A stretch of DNA of 64,000 bases from Quadrisphaera setariae (GCF_008041935.1 NZ_VKAC01000001.1:372001-436000), one strand, 5' to 3'; shown: positions 1 to 9,396, counted from the first letter of the stretch. Program-made: numbers and translations. Notes: a model not told the origin generated them from the sequence alone.

Positions 1-873
1 GCGCGCGCCCTCGCCACCGGCCGCGGTGGCCTGGTGGGCGTGCTGACCTCCAGCTCGGCCCTGTACGGACCGGCGTCCATCACCGCCGCCCTGGGGCTGG
101 CGGCCACCGAGGCGGGCGTGCACCTGGCGGTGGAGCACGTGGTCGACTTCGACGTCGAGTCCGTGCGGCACGGCCTGTCGCGGCTCGTGGACCAGTACGC
201 CGCTGCCGTGGTGCTGGTGGCCCCGGTGCGGGAGGCCTACGAGGCGCTCGCGGGTGCGCACCCGCTGGTGCCGGTGCCGGTGCTGGCCGTCAGCAGCGGC
301 GGGGTGGGGGCCGTGGAGGTCTCCGTGGATCAGCGCGCCGGGGCTCGCCTGGCGGTGCAGCACCTGCTGGACCTGGGTCACGAGACGGTGTGGCACGTGC
401 GCGGCCCGCAGGGCTGGTACGAGGCCGACCAGCGCGAGGAGGGCTGGCGAGAGGTGCTGCAGGCGGCGGGCCGGGAGGTGCCGCCGGTGCTGGAGGGCGC
501 CTGGTCAGCGGACTCCGGCTACCGCGCAGGGGAGCTGCTGGCGCGGGTGCCGGAGGTGACGGCGGTCTTCGCCGCCAACGACTCCTCGGCCCTCGGGCTG
601 GTGCGGGCGCTCGCCGAGCGCGGCCGCAGCGTGCCCGACGACGTCAGCGTGGTGGGCTTCGACGACGTGCCCGAGAGCGCCCACTTCCTGCCTCCGCTGA
701 CCACCGTGCGCCAGGAGTTCTCCGAGCTGGGACGCGCCGCGCTGCAGCAGGTGCTCCGCATGGTCGACCGCGGAAGCGCCGCTGACGACGACGGCGGGGA
801 GTCGGTCGCGGGATCGGTCCAGCTGCAGCCGGAGCTCGTCGTGCGCAGGAGCAGCACCGCACCACGCCGGTGA
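1..873 (+). CDS. LacI-family transcriptional regulator, 5' truncated by window edge
   Basis: The reading frame is open from base 1, so the gene begins before the window and its DNA-binding HTH domain is not seen. What remains is the periplasmic-binding-protein-like effector domain of LacI/GalR regulators. It includes an internal stretch with FAANDSSALGLVRAL and the C-terminal signature GFDDVPESAHFLPPLTTV, which is typical of this family. The stop at 871-873 is followed by a sugar ABC importer on the same strand, and two LacI-like palindromes lie in the gap. I infer that it represses that operon and is released by the imported sugar. The sugar cannot be read from the sequence. Confidence 0.9.
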   Translation, partial: ARALATGRGGLVGVLTSSSALYGPASITAALGLAATEAGVHLAVEHVVDFDVESVRHGLSRLVDQYAAAVVLVAPVREAYEALAGAHPLVPVPVLAVSSGGVGAVEVSVDQRAGARLAVQHLLDLGHETVWHVRGPQGWYEADQREEGWREVLQAAGREVPPVLEGAWSADSGYRAGELLARVPEVTAVFAANDSSALGLVRALAERGRSVPDDVSVVGFDDVPESAHFLPPLTTVRQEFSELGRAALQQVLRMVDRGSAADDDGGESVAGSVQLQPELVVRRSSTAPRR

Positions 874-882
874 GCGTTATCG
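869..882. promoter_or_regulatory. Candidate LacI-type operator, upstream copy
   Basis: GGTGAGCGTTATCG matches 10 of 14 positions of the reverse complement of the better operator at 916-929. It overlaps the stop codon of the LacI gene. Two sites about 47 bp apart would suit a LacI-family repressor acting on the importer promoter. The functional role is inferred. Confidence 0.4.
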
Positions 883-915
883 ATCCGTGACCGCATTCCC
901 GTTGTCTTCCCAGCG

Positions 916-929
916 TGTTAACGCTCACA
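916..929. promoter_or_regulatory. Candidate LacI-type operator
   Basis: TGTTAACGCTCACA is a near-palindrome centred on CG and differs at only two positions from a typical LacI/GalR-family operator of the form TGTTAGCGCTAACA. It lies between the LacI gene and the importer operon, about 210 bp before the first importer gene. That placement fits autoregulation and control of the importer. Confidence 0.6.
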
Positions 930-1138
930 CTCGGAGCCCAGGGAGCGAGGGACGCTCCCGGACGACGCACGACGCACGACCCCCGGTGGGGACTGGTCCC
1001 TCCTCGCGGACGAGGAGCGAACCGGTCCGCAGGGCGCTGCAACGCCCCGCGGACCGCTCCACCGAGCACTGAGCGCCCGACCACGACAGCACGGCATGCG
1101 CACGTGGCGGGCGGAGGACGCACTCGAGGAGGAGTCAA

Positions 1139-2122
1139 GTGTTCCACGCATCCAGGCGCACCTTCATGTCCGCGATCGCCGCGGGCGGTCTCGCCATCTC
1201 CCTCGCCGCCTGCGGCGGCAGCTCCACCGGCGACGAGGGCGCGCAGGCCGGCTCCGGCGGTGACGGCGCGATCACCGTGGGCTACTCCCAGCTGGGCGCC
1301 GAGAGCGGGTGGCGCACCGCCAACACCGAGTCGGTGAAGCAGAACCTCACGGCCGACAAGGGCTTCAAGCTCACGTTCGTCGACGCCCAGCAGAAGCAGG
1401 AGAACCAGATCAAGGCCCTGCGCGACTTCGTCGCCCAGGACGTCGACGTCATCGCCTTCTCCCCGGTCGTCGAGACCGGCTGGGACGACGTCCTGCAGGA
1501 GATCAAGGACGCGGGCATCCCCGTGGTGCTCGTCGACCGCACCGTCGACACCAAGGTCTCCGACCCCTTCGTCACCCACATCGGCTCCGACTTCAAGGCC
1601 GAGGGCACCAAGGCGGGCGACTGGGTCAAGCAGAACGCCCCCGACGCCAAGATCTTCGAGCTGCAGGGCACGCTCGGGTCCGGCGCCCAGGTGGACCGCG
1701 AGGAGGGCTTCGACGCTGTCGTCGGCAGCCAGGTCATCGGCAAGGCCAGCGGCAACTTCACCCGCGCCGAGGGCCGCACGGCCACCGAGGCCGCGCTGCA
1801 GGCCTACCCCGACATGACCATGATCTTCACCCACAACGACGACATGGGGCTGGGCGCCGTCGAGGCGATCGAGGCCGCCGGCAAGAAGCCCGGCACCGAC
1901 ATCCAGATCGTCTCCGTGGACGCCGTCCGCGACGGCCTGCAGGCCCTCGTGGACAAGAAGTTCAACTACGTCGTGGAGTGCAACCCGGCCTTCGGCGACC
2001 AGCTCGCCGAGCTCATCAAGAAGGTGCACGCCGGCGAGGACGTGCCGAAGGAGACCGTCGTCGAGGAGACGACGTTCGACCAGACCATCACCCAGGCCCA
2101 GGTCGACGCCCGCCCCTACTGA
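1139..2122 (+). CDS. ytfQ: Sugar ABC transporter substrate-binding lipoprotein (YtfQ-like)
   Basis: This 327-residue protein captures a sugar outside the membrane and delivers it to the permeases encoded downstream. The N-terminus is a lipoprotein signal with a lipobox LAAC at about residues 20-23, followed by a Gly/Ser linker. The body is a Peripla_BP_4-type fold with phrases close to galactofuranose-binding YtfQ proteins (VGYSQLGAESGWRTANTES, IFTHNDDMGLGAVEAIEAAG). The GTG start follows the ribosome binding site GAGGAGG at 7-8 bp. An intercistronic hairpin follows and probably raises its expression relative to the rest of the operon. Galactofuranose as substrate is only family-based; other pentoses or hexoses are possible. 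Confidence 0.9.
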   Translation: MFHASRRTFMSAIAAGGLAISLAACGGSSTGDEGAQAGSGGDGAITVGYSQLGAESGWRTANTESVKQNLTADKGFKLTFVDAQQKQENQIKALRDFVAQDVDVIAFSPVVETGWDDVLQEIKDAGIPVVLVDRTVDTKVSDPFVTHIGSDFKAEGTKAGDWVKQNAPDAKIFELQGTLGSGAQVDREEGFDAVVGSQVIGKASGNFTRAEGRTATEAALQAYPDMTMIFTHNDDMGLGAVEAIEAAGKKPGTDIQIVSVDAVRDGLQALVDKKFNYVVECNPAFGDQLAELIKKVHAGEDVPKETVVEETTFDQTITQAQVDARPY

Positions 2123-2148
2123 CGGGCGAGCACCGACCACCGTTCCTC

Positions 2149-2185
2149 CCGGGGCGGCGCCGCGGACACCGCGGCGCCGCCCCGG
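2149..2185 (+). promoter_or_regulatory. Intercistronic hairpin between binding-protein and ATPase genes
   Basis: A perfect 17-bp inverted repeat with a 3-base loop (ACA) lies 27 bp after the binding-protein stop and 20 bp before the ATPase start. Such hairpins after the first gene of an importer operon commonly protect the upstream message or partly terminate transcription, leaving excess binding protein. That role is inferred here. There is no U-tract, so full termination is less likely. Confidence 0.7.
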
Positions 2186-2205
2186 GGCTCCACGGAAGGC
2201 CCACC

Positions 2206-3816
2206 ATGGCGCAGCCAGCCACCCCCACGAGCACCGCCGCCACCACCCCCGTCGTCCAGATGAGGGGCATCACCATCGAGTTCCCGGGCGTGCGCGCCCT
2301 CGACGGCGTCGACCTGCGCCTCTTCCCCGGCGAGGTGCACGCCCTCATGGGCGAGAACGGCGCCGGCAAGTCCACCCTCATCAAGGCCCTCACCGGCGTC
2401 TACTCCATCGACGCCGGCCAGGTGCTGCTCGACGGCGAGCAGGTGCACCTCAAGGACCCGGGCGCGGCGCAGGCCGCGGGCATCTCCACCGTGTACCAGG
2501 AGGTCAACCTCTGCGCGAACCTCTCGGTGGCCGAGAACGTCATGCTCGGCCACGAGGTCCGCCGTGGCCCGTTCGTCGACTGGCGCGCCACCCGGCGCGC
2601 GGCCCGCGAGCAGCTGGCCCGCCTCAGCCTCGACGTCGACCCGCGCTCCCTGCTGGAGTCGCACACCATCGCCGTCCAGCAGCTGGTGGCCATCGCACGC
2701 GCCATGGTGGCGGACGCCAAGGTGCTCATCCTGGACGAGCCGACCTCCAGCCTCGACCGCGCGGAGGTCGACGAGCTCTTCCGCGTGGTGCGCCAGCTGC
2801 GCGACTCCGGCGTCGCGGTGCTGTTCGTCTCCCACTTCATGGACCAGGTCTACGCGATCTCCGACCGCATGACGGTGCTGCGCAACGGCAAGCTCGTCGA
2901 GGAGCGCCTCACCCGCGACCTGCCCCGGCGCGACCTCATCTCCCTGATGATCGGGCGCTCCGGTGACGAGCTGGCCGGCGTGGAGGAGACCGCCAAGGCC
3001 GCGATCTCCCTGCACGAACCCGGGGCCCAGCCCCTGGTCTCGAGCTCCGCGGTCGGCCGCGCCGGCTCCGTGCAGCCCTTCGACCTCGACCTGTACCCGG
3101 GTGAGATCGTCGGCTTCGCCGGCCTCCTCGGCTCCGGGCGCACGGAGGCCGCTCGGCTGCTGTGCGGGGCGGACCGCCCCGACACCGGGCGCCTCGAGGT
3201 GGACGGCGCTCCCGCGCGCCTGGCCACGCCGCTCGCGGCGCTGCAGCGCGGGCTGGCCTACTCCACCGAGGACCGCAAGAAGGAGGGCATCGTCGGTGAC
3301 CTGACGGTCCGCGAGAACATCGCGCTCGCGCTCCAGGCGCGGCGCGGCGCGTGGCGGCCGATCCCGGCGAAGGAGCTCGATGACATCGTCGCGCGGTACA
3401 TGACCGCGCTGAACATCAACCCGAAGAACCCCAACGCCCTCATCAAGAACCTCTCCGGCGGCAACCAGCAGAAGGTGCTGCTGGCGCGCTGGCTGGCCAC
3501 CGACCCCCGTCTGCTCATCCTCGACGAGCCCACCCGCGGCATCGACGTCGGCGCCAAGGCGGAGATCCAGAAGCTGGTCGTCGAGCTGGCGCAGCAGGGG
3601 ATGTCGGTGGTCTTCATCTCCTCCGAGCTGGAGGAGGTGCTGCGCCTGTCCCAGCGCGTCGTGGTCATGCGTGACCGCGTCAAGGTCGCTGAGGTGGTCA
3701 ACGGGGACGACGTCACCACGGAGACCGTGCTGGCCACCATCGCCGCCGAGCCCACCGACGGGCCCGCCGCCCCGCACACCCCGTCTCCCCGGACCTCGAA
3801 GGAGGGGGCCGCATGA
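2206..3816 (+). CDS. ytfR: Sugar ABC transporter ATP-binding protein, dual NBD (YtfR-like)
   Basis: This 536-residue protein has two fused nucleotide-binding domains and powers the importer. The first domain has Walker A GENGAGKST near residue 50 and Walker B LILDEPTSSLD. Its signature motif is degenerate. The second has the relaxed P-loop GLLGSGRTE, a canonical signature LSGGNQQK and Walker B LLILDEPTRGID. This asymmetry is normal for the RbsA/MglA/YtfR subfamily. The open frame runs far upstream inside the preceding gene, so I chose the ATG at 2206, just after the intercistronic hairpin. The 3' end overlaps the next gene by ATGA. Confidence 0.93.
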   Translation: MAQPATPTSTAATTPVVQMRGITIEFPGVRALDGVDLRLFPGEVHALMGENGAGKSTLIKALTGVYSIDAGQVLLDGEQVHLKDPGAAQAAGISTVYQEVNLCANLSVAENVMLGHEVRRGPFVDWRATRRAAREQLARLSLDVDPRSLLESHTIAVQQLVAIARAMVADAKVLILDEPTSSLDRAEVDELFRVVRQLRDSGVAVLFVSHFMDQVYAISDRMTVLRNGKLVEERLTRDLPRRDLISLMIGRSGDELAGVEETAKAAISLHEPGAQPLVSSSAVGRAGSVQPFDLDLYPGEIVGFAGLLGSGRTEAARLLCGADRPDTGRLEVDGAPARLATPLAALQRGLAYSTEDRKKEGIVGDLTVRENIALALQARRGAWRPIPAKELDDIVARYMTALNINPKNPNALIKNLSGGNQQKVLLARWLATDPRLLILDEPTRGIDVGAKAEIQKLVVELAQQGMSVVFISSELEEVLRLSQRVVVMRDRVKVAEVVNGDDVTTETVLATIAAEPTDGPAAPHTPSPRTSKEGAA

Positions 3817-4985
3817 GCGCCACCCCGAGCGGCACCGTCGGCTGGGCCCGGCGCGTCGTGGGCCACACCCTGTTCTGGCCCACCGCGGCGCTGGTGGCGC
3901 TGCTCGTCGCCTGCGCCGTCGCCAGCCCCGGCTTCCTGGACATCACCGTCCGCGAAGGAGCGCTGGTCGGTCAGCCGATCGACCTGCTGCGCAACTCGGT
4001 GACACCGCTGCTGCTGGCCCTGGGCATGTGCCTGGTCATCGCGACCGGCGGCATCGACCTGTCCGTCGGCGCGGTGATGGCCATCTCGCTGGCCGTCTCC
4101 CTGACCTACCTCGACGGTGCGACCGACCCGACGAACCCCGTCACCGTGGCCACCGCTGTGGTGCTGGGCCTCGTCCTGGGCGTGGCCGTCGGAGCCTTCA
4201 ACGGCACCCTCGTCACGGTGCTGGGTGTGCAGCCCTTCATCGCCACGATGATCCTCATGGTGGCCGGCCGCGGCATCGCCATGCTCATCACCAAGGGGCA
4301 GATCACCACCGTCACCAGCCCGCCGTTCAAGGCCCTCGGCGCCGGCTCCGTGCTGGGACTGCCCCAGGCGGTGGTGATCGGGGCCGTGGTGTTCGCGCTC
4401 GTAGCGCTCGTGGTCCGGCGCACCGCCCTGGGCGTGCTGCTGGAGGCCATCGGCGTCAACCGCGAGTCCGCACGGCTGTCGGGGGTGCGCGCCCGCAGCA
4501 CCACCTGGACCGTCTACGTGCTGGCGGGCGTGCTGGCCGCCCTCGCGGGCATCATCTACGGCGCTCCCACCATGGCCGCGGACGCCAACAACATCGGCCT
4601 GTTCTTCGAGCTCAACGCCATCGTCGTGGTGGTGCTCGGCGGCACCAAGCTCGACGGCGGCAGGTTCTACCTGTCGGGCCTGGTGGTCGGCGCGCTGCTG
4701 CTCACCACGATCGAGCGAGCGGTGATCATCTTCCAGCTGCCCTCGACCACCACCAACCTGTTCAAGGCGGCGGTCCTCATCGCCCTGTGCGTCGCGGCGT
4801 CCCCGCGCGCCCGCGGCTGGCTCGCCAGCAGGCGCACGGCCAGCAGCGGGCCCCGTCGTCCCGAGGCCGCCGCCACCACCACCCAGCCGTCGTCGTCGCC
4901 CTCCGGCGCGTCCACGGCGTCGTCCTCGCGGGCGTCCTCGGCGCCGCCGCGACCGTCCACCACCACCAGGGAGGTGGGAGCGTGA
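3813..4985 (+). CDS. ytfT: Sugar ABC transporter permease (YtfT-like)
   Basis: This 390-residue inner-membrane protein has about eight to ten hydrophobic segments and the BPD_transp_2 signature GGIDLSVGAVMAISLAVS near residue 80. It forms half of the translocation channel. The translation start overlaps the ATPase stop (ATGA), which implies translational coupling. The last 60 residues are a hydrophilic Ser/Pro/Thr-rich tail not needed for the fold, and its end overlaps the next gene (GTGA). Family membership is secure, but the transported sugar is not known. Confidence 0.92.
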   Translation: MSATPSGTVGWARRVVGHTLFWPTAALVALLVACAVASPGFLDITVREGALVGQPIDLLRNSVTPLLLALGMCLVIATGGIDLSVGAVMAISLAVSLTYLDGATDPTNPVTVATAVVLGLVLGVAVGAFNGTLVTVLGVQPFIATMILMVAGRGIAMLITKGQITTVTSPPFKALGAGSVLGLPQAVVIGAVVFALVALVVRRTALGVLLEAIGVNRESARLSGVRARSTTWTVYVLAGVLAALAGIIYGAPTMAADANNIGLFFELNAIVVVVLGGTKLDGGRFYLSGLVVGALLLTTIERAVIIFQLPSTTTNLFKAAVLIALCVAASPRARGWLASRRTASSGPRRPEAAATTTQPSSSPSGASTASSSRASSAPPRPSTTTREVGA

Positions 4986-6022
4986 AGCTCCGCCGGCTCG
5001 ACGCCCGGTACCTGCCCGTCGCAGGGACGCTGGTCACCCTGGTGGTGCTGCTGGTGGTGGGCCAGGCCCGCTACAGCACGCCCCGCCAGGACTTCATCTC
5101 GATGAAGCTGGTCTCCAACCTCCTCATCGACAACTCGTTCCTGCTGGTGCTGGCGGTCGGGATGACCTTCGTCATCCTCGCCGGTGGCATCGACCTGTCG
5201 GTCGGAGCGGTGGTGGCGCTCGTCGGCCTCACGGTCGCCCAGCTGTTCATCGCCGGGTGGCCGGCCCCCGTCGTCGTCGTCGCCGGGGTCCTGGTCGGCA
5301 CGGCCTGCGGGACGATCATCGGTGTGCTGGTGCAGTACTTCGACGTGCAACCGTTCATCGCCAGCCTGGCGGTGCTCTTCCTCGCCCGCGGCGCGGCCAC
5401 GGTGCTCGGGACCCGGTCGCTGCCCATCGACGACCCGACCTTCTCGGCGCTGGCCTCGTGGAGCATCAGGTTCGGGGAGGGGCGCACGTCCTGGCGCATC
5501 ACCGCGAGCATCCTCATCGCGCTCGCGGTGCTGGCCATCGCCTACCTCGTGCTCCACCACACCCGCTTCGGGCGCACCGTCTACGGCCTGGGCGCCGCGG
5601 ACCGCGGGAACGCCGTCAACCTCATGGGCCTGCGCGCCGACCGCACCCGCGTGTGGGTCTACGTCATCAGCGGCACCTGCGCCGGCGTGGCCGGCATCCT
5701 CTTCGCGCTCTACACGAAGTCCGGCTACAACCTCACCGGCGTGGGCATGGAGCTCGACGCCATCGCCGCGGTGGTCATCGGCGGCACGCTCCTCACCGGC
5801 GGCTACGGCTACGTGCTGGGCACCGGTGCCGGCGTGCTGGTGTACGGCCTCATCCAGGTGCTCAACTCCCGCGAGGGGCTGGAGTCGTGGTGGACCCGCG
5901 TGGCCATCGGCGCGGTGCTGCTGGCCTTCGTCGTCCTCCAGCGGGTCATCGCCGTGCGCCGCCGTCCCGCGGCCCGCGCCGTGGACGCCAAGGCCCCCCC
6001 TGCTCCGGTGCCAGCGGCCTGA
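4982..6022 (+). CDS. yjfF: Sugar ABC transporter permease (YjfF-like)
   Basis: This is the second permease of the importer, 346 residues, with the same BPD_transp_2 signature (GGIDLSVGAVVALVGLTVA) and about nine membrane spans. I chose the GTG at 4982, which overlaps the preceding stop (GTGA), over a much longer upstream extension of the frame inside ytfT. The GGTGGG of the upstream gene may serve as ribosome binding site. Two different permeases plus one dual ATPase is the YtfQRT-YjfF arrangement. A strong hairpin 50 bp downstream closes the operon. Confidence 0.92.
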   Translation: MKLRRLDARYLPVAGTLVTLVVLLVVGQARYSTPRQDFISMKLVSNLLIDNSFLLVLAVGMTFVILAGGIDLSVGAVVALVGLTVAQLFIAGWPAPVVVVAGVLVGTACGTIIGVLVQYFDVQPFIASLAVLFLARGAATVLGTRSLPIDDPTFSALASWSIRFGEGRTSWRITASILIALAVLAIAYLVLHHTRFGRTVYGLGAADRGNAVNLMGLRADRTRVWVYVISGTCAGVAGILFALYTKSGYNLTGVGMELDAIAAVVIGGTLLTGGYGYVLGTGAGVLVYGLIQVLNSREGLESWWTRVAIGAVLLAFVVLQRVIAVRRRPAARAVDAKAPPAPVPAA

Positions 6023-6072
6023 GAGCAGCCCCCCAGACGTCCCGGGTCCGTCCCCCAGTGGCCCGGTGGCGG

Positions 6073-6116
6073 CACGGCCCCACCTCCACCGCGCGAGCGG
6101 CGGGGGTGGGGCCGTG
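6073..6116 (+). terminator. Operon-terminating hairpin after yjfF-like gene
   Basis: CACGGCCCCACC pairs perfectly with GGTGGGGCCGTG (12-bp stem, about 20-base loop), 50 bp after the last importer gene. There is no long T-run, as is usual in very high-GC actinobacteria. A GTG at 6116 lies at the end of the second arm, so it is unlikely to be the start of the following gene. Confidence 0.7.
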
Positions 6117-6157
6117 TGGTGCCGGTCACCCCGTCACCCGCGCGGGTGACAGGGCCT

Positions 6158-6188
6158 GTCAAGGCGGTCCGCCGGCCTGCCGATCACG
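6158..6188 (+). promoter_or_regulatory. Candidate sigma-28 (FliA/WhiG-type) promoter for the diguanylate cyclase
   Basis: GTCA, then 17 bp, then GCCGATCACG. It resembles the boxes found before all five chemoreceptors in this window. It lies about 50 bp upstream of the preferred GTG start at 6236 and excludes the longer reading frame that would start at 6116. Confidence 0.5.
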
Positions 6189-6235
6189 CGGGGGAGACGG
6201 TGCAGAGAGACGCCGTCTCCCGGTGGAGGACGCGC

Positions 6236-7690
6236 GTGGTGGTTTTCGAGCAGCTGCAGGAACCCGAAGGGCTGCGCGAGCGCCAGCGGCTGCTGCTCGC
6301 CGAGTGCGACCTGCTCGAGCCCGACGACGACGCGGACCTGGCCGCTGCTGCGCGCGTCGCCGCAGCCCTGACCGGGTACCCGGTGGCCATGGTCAACGCG
6401 CTGCTCCCGCTGGAGGCGTGCTCCCTGGCCCGCCAGGGCGATGGGCCCGTGGCGATGGTGCGCGAGGAGTCGCTGTGCCACCGCGCGAGCCTCGTGGGCG
6501 GGCCGGTGGTCTCCGGCGACTGCACCACCGACCCCCTCTTCGCCGACCTGCCCTGGGTGGATGGACGGCTCGGTGCCGTGCGTCGCTACGCCATGGCACC
6601 CCTGCAGGTGGACGGCCTCGTGGTGGGCACGCTGTGCGTGCTCCACGAGGAGCCCGGTGACGCGCTCGGCGAGGAACCGTTGGCGCGGCTGGTGGACCTG
6701 GCCGCGATGACGTCCTCGCTGCTGGAGCGCCGCCGCGAGGCCCGGCGGGCCAGGGCCGCTCGCGAAGAGCACGAGCAGGCCCGCGCCTTCGACGCCGCGC
6801 TGCTGCAGTCGTTGCCCGTGGGGGTGGCCGCTGCTGACGCTCACGGGCACCTCACGCACTTCAACGACGCCGTCCGGGACTGGTACGGCGCCCCTGCGGA
6901 CGCCGATGCCGCAGCTGGTCCTGACGACTCGTCCGCCCACTTCGAGCTCTTCGAGGCGGACGGCGCCACACCGCTCGCGCCCGCGCGGGTGCCGCTGCAA
7001 CGCGTCTTCACCGAGGGGTCGGTGACCGGTCAGGAGTACGTCCTGCGCCGGGCCGGGGCACCGCCGCGCACCCTGTCCGGCTCGGGCACGCAGGTGCGCG
7101 ACAGCGGAGGACGGCTGCTGGGCGCCGTCGTCGTCCTGAGCGACGTCACCGAGCAGCGCGCCCTGGAGGCGCAGCTGCGCTGCGCGGCCACGCACGACGC
7201 GCTCACCGGGCTGCCCCACCGCGCACTGCTCGTGGAGCAGCTCGAGCGGGCGCTGTCGCAGGCGCGGTCTGACGGTCGCGCGCCGTCGCGCGTGGCGGTG
7301 CTCTACTGCGACCTCGACGGCTTCAAGGCCGTCAACGACGGGCACGGCCACGCCGCGGGGGACGCGGTGCTGCTCGCCGTCGCCGGGCGCCTGTCCGCGG
7401 CGCTGCGCCCGCAGGACCTGGTGGCACGGCTCGGGGGAGACGAGTTCGTGCTGGTGTGCCCGGGCGTCGCCGACGCGGCGGAGGCCGACGGCATCGCCGC
7501 GCGGCTCGCGCGGGAGGTGTCCGCCCCGGTGGTGGTCGACGGCGTGGAGCTGCGCGTGGGCGTCAGCGTGGGCGTGGAGCTCAGCGAGCCCGGTGAGGGC
7601 GGTGAGGGCGTCGAACGGCTCCTCTCCGCCGCCGACGCGTCGATGTACGCGCGCAAGCGCGAGCGCCGGGAGCAGCGCGCCGGAGTGTGA
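6236..7690 (+). CDS. GAF-PAS-GGDEF diguanylate cyclase
   Basis: This protein makes c-di-GMP from two GTP. It is 484 residues from the chosen GTG, which has GGTGGAGG six bases upstream; a GTG at 6200 is possible. The order is a GAF-like sensor (about 20-165), a PAS domain (about 185-300) and a GGDEF domain (about 315-480). The active site is GGDEF at 400-404. An RPQD motif at 391-394 sits five residues before it, where the product-inhibition I-site (RxxD) belongs. No transmembrane segment is seen, so it is probably cytosolic. It has its own sigma-28-like promoter and lies beside the chemoreceptors, which suggests a role in motile-sessile control. The ligands of GAF and PAS are unknown. Confidence 0.92.
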   Translation: MVVFEQLQEPEGLRERQRLLLAECDLLEPDDDADLAAAARVAAALTGYPVAMVNALLPLEACSLARQGDGPVAMVREESLCHRASLVGGPVVSGDCTTDPLFADLPWVDGRLGAVRRYAMAPLQVDGLVVGTLCVLHEEPGDALGEEPLARLVDLAAMTSSLLERRREARRARAAREEHEQARAFDAALLQSLPVGVAAADAHGHLTHFNDAVRDWYGAPADADAAAGPDDSSAHFELFEADGATPLAPARVPLQRVFTEGSVTGQEYVLRRAGAPPRTLSGSGTQVRDSGGRLLGAVVVLSDVTEQRALEAQLRCAATHDALTGLPHRALLVEQLERALSQARSDGRAPSRVAVLYCDLDGFKAVNDGHGHAAGDAVLLAVAGRLSAALRPQDLVARLGGDEFVLVCPGVADAAEADGIAARLAREVSAPVVVDGVELRVGVSVGVELSEPGEGGEGVERLLSAADASMYARKRERREQRAGV

Positions 7691-7756
7691 ACCGCAACCG
7701 GACGCCCGGCTGCGGTGCTTCGGGGGGTGGGAACCGCAACTGGACGCCCGGCTGCG
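7689..7756. repeat. Two copies of a 26-bp direct repeat
   Basis: Copies at 7689-7714 and 7731-7756 begin GAACCGCAAC and end GGACGCCCGGCTGCG. They differ at one base (C or T at position 11). They lie between two convergent genes, and the first copy overlaps the stop codon of the diguanylate cyclase gene. No function is evident; this may be a slipped duplication or an extragenic repeat family. Confidence 0.7.
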
Positions 7757-7773
7757 AGGAGGGGGCGGAGAGG

Positions 7774-9333
7774 TCAGGCGAGGATCGCCCGGGTGGTGGC
7801 GACCTGCTCGGCCAGCACCCCGGAGATGACCTCCTGCGTGGCGTTGATCTCGTCGACCACGGCGCTGATCTCGTCCAGCCGGGAGATGACGCCCTCCGTC
7901 TGCTCCTGGATCAGCCGCACCCGCTCGTCCACCTCCGTGGTGGCGCGGGCGGTGCCGTTCGCCAGCTCCTTCACCTCCCCGGCGACGACGGCGAAGCCCT
8001 TCCCCACCTCACCGGCCCGCGCCGCCTCGATGGTGGCGTTCAGCGCCAGCAGGTTGGTCTGGGACGCAATGGCCTGGATGGTCGAGACCACCTGCGAGAT
8101 CCGGGTGCTCGCCTCGCCCAGCCCCGCCACCTCGGCGTTCGCCTCCCGCGTCAGGGCGTGACCGCGCCGCGCGACGGTGGCGGCGGCCGCCACGTTGCGC
8201 TCCACCTCCTCGATGGACCCGACCAGCGCGGCACCGGCGGTGGTGAGGCGCTCGCGGGCGGCGATGCGCTCCAGCGCCTGGCCGAGCAGGTAGGCCGTGT
8301 TGCGCAGGGCGCTCTCGCGGCTCGGCGCCAGCTCCAGGGTGCGGGTGGCGAAGAAGTCCATCGTCCCGACGACCTCGCCGTCCACGAGCACCGGCAGGCA
8401 GACGCCGCTCCTGACGCCGGCGCTGCGGGCGGCGGGTGCGCGCACGCAGTCGGTGACGTCCGCGAGGTCCGGCACGAAGACGACGTCGCGGGTCGACCAC
8501 GCGCGGCCGGCCACGCCGACGCCGCGCGCGAAGCTGGAGGTGGTGGTGACGCGGCGGAACTCGTCGTTGACGGAGCCGACCTCCTGGCCGAACCGCAGCG
8601 CGTCACCGCGCTCGTCGAGCTCCCAGAACGAGCCGTAGTCCCACCCGAAGCCCGACCTCACCGTGGCCAGCGCCAGCCGGACCGCCTCGGCGGAGTCGGT
8701 GGCGCGGGACAGGGTGCGCAGCACGGAGCTCACGGCCTCGACGTCCTGGTCGGCCTCGCCGCGGCGCTCGTCCTCCGCCACGCGCTCCAGCGCCTGGGAG
8801 ACCAGCGCCCCGATGGAGCGCAGCGCGTCCAGGCGCTCGGCGCTCAGCTCGACGGTCTCGGTGGTGAAGAAGTCCATGGTGGCGACGACGGCGCCGCCGG
8901 AGGACAGGGGGAAGCACACGCCGCTGCGCACGCCGGAGCGCTTGGCCTCGGGGGCGCGCACGCAGTCCGTCACGTCGCCGATGTCCTCCACGAAGACGAG
9001 GTCGCGGCGCTGCCACGCGCGTCCGGACAGGCCGACGCCCTCGCGGAACGACGCGGCGTGGGTCACCTGCCGGAACGCCTCGCTGGTGGTGCCGGAGTCC
9101 TGCACGAAGACCAGGGCCGCCTCCGCGCCGGTGCCGCGCACGCGCCAGTACGAGCCGTACGCCCACCCGAACCGGGCGCGGACCGTCTCCAGCGCCGCGC
9201 TGACGGCCTCGGCGGAGGTGGAGGCGGAGGTGACGGCCCGGAGCACCTCGACCACGGCGCGGACGTCGGCCTGCGACTCCGACGCCGTGGTCCGCGCCTC
9301 GGTCAGGGCGGACAGCAGGGCGGATCTCTTCAC
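7774..9333 (-). CDS. Soluble methyl-accepting chemotaxis receptor with two GAF domains
   Basis: This 519-residue protein has no transmembrane segment, so it should be a cytoplasmic chemoreceptor. Two GAF domains (about 25-175 and 190-345) precede a short chemoreceptor signalling domain. The conserved hairpin tip ([18 protein letters not shown]) is near residue 430, and it binds CheA/CheW in this family. Both GAF domains carry VTDCVRAP and, ten residues later, SGVC. These cysteines recur in the neighbouring paralogue and may bind a cofactor or sense redox state. The start is GTG with GGGAG 11 bp upstream. It is a close paralogue of 9499-11058 and has a sigma-28-like promoter at 9397-9426. Confidence 0.9.
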   Translation of the reverse strand: MKRSALLSALTEARTTASESQADVRAVVEVLRAVTSASTSAEAVSAALETVRARFGWAYGSYWRVRGTGAEAALVFVQDSGTTSEAFRQVTHAASFREGVGLSGRAWQRRDLVFVEDIGDVTDCVRAPEAKRSGVRSGVCFPLSSGGAVVATMDFFTTETVELSAERLDALRSIGALVSQALERVAEDERRGEADQDVEAVSSVLRTLSRATDSAEAVRLALATVRSGFGWDYGSFWELDERGDALRFGQEVGSVNDEFRRVTTTSSFARGVGVAGRAWSTRDVVFVPDLADVTDCVRAPAARSAGVRSGVCLPVLVDGEVVGTMDFFATRTLELAPSRESALRNTAYLLGQALERIAARERLTTAGAALVGSIEEVERNVAAAATVARRGHALTREANAEVAGLGEASTRISQVVSTIQAIASQTNLLALNATIEAARAGEVGKGFAVVAGEVKELANGTARATTEVDERVRLIQEQTEGVISRLDEISAVVDEINATQEVISGVLAEQVATTRAILA

Positions 9334-9396
9334 AGCTGGTGGTGCTCCCTCGGCGACAGCAGCGCCCAGCGCTGCAGCGGTCCCCCCGACGAGGGA

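Noticed and set aside
6116-6235. Longer N-terminus for the diguanylate cyclase from GTG at 6116
   Set aside because: It would start in the terminator hairpin of the importer and run through the putative promoter.
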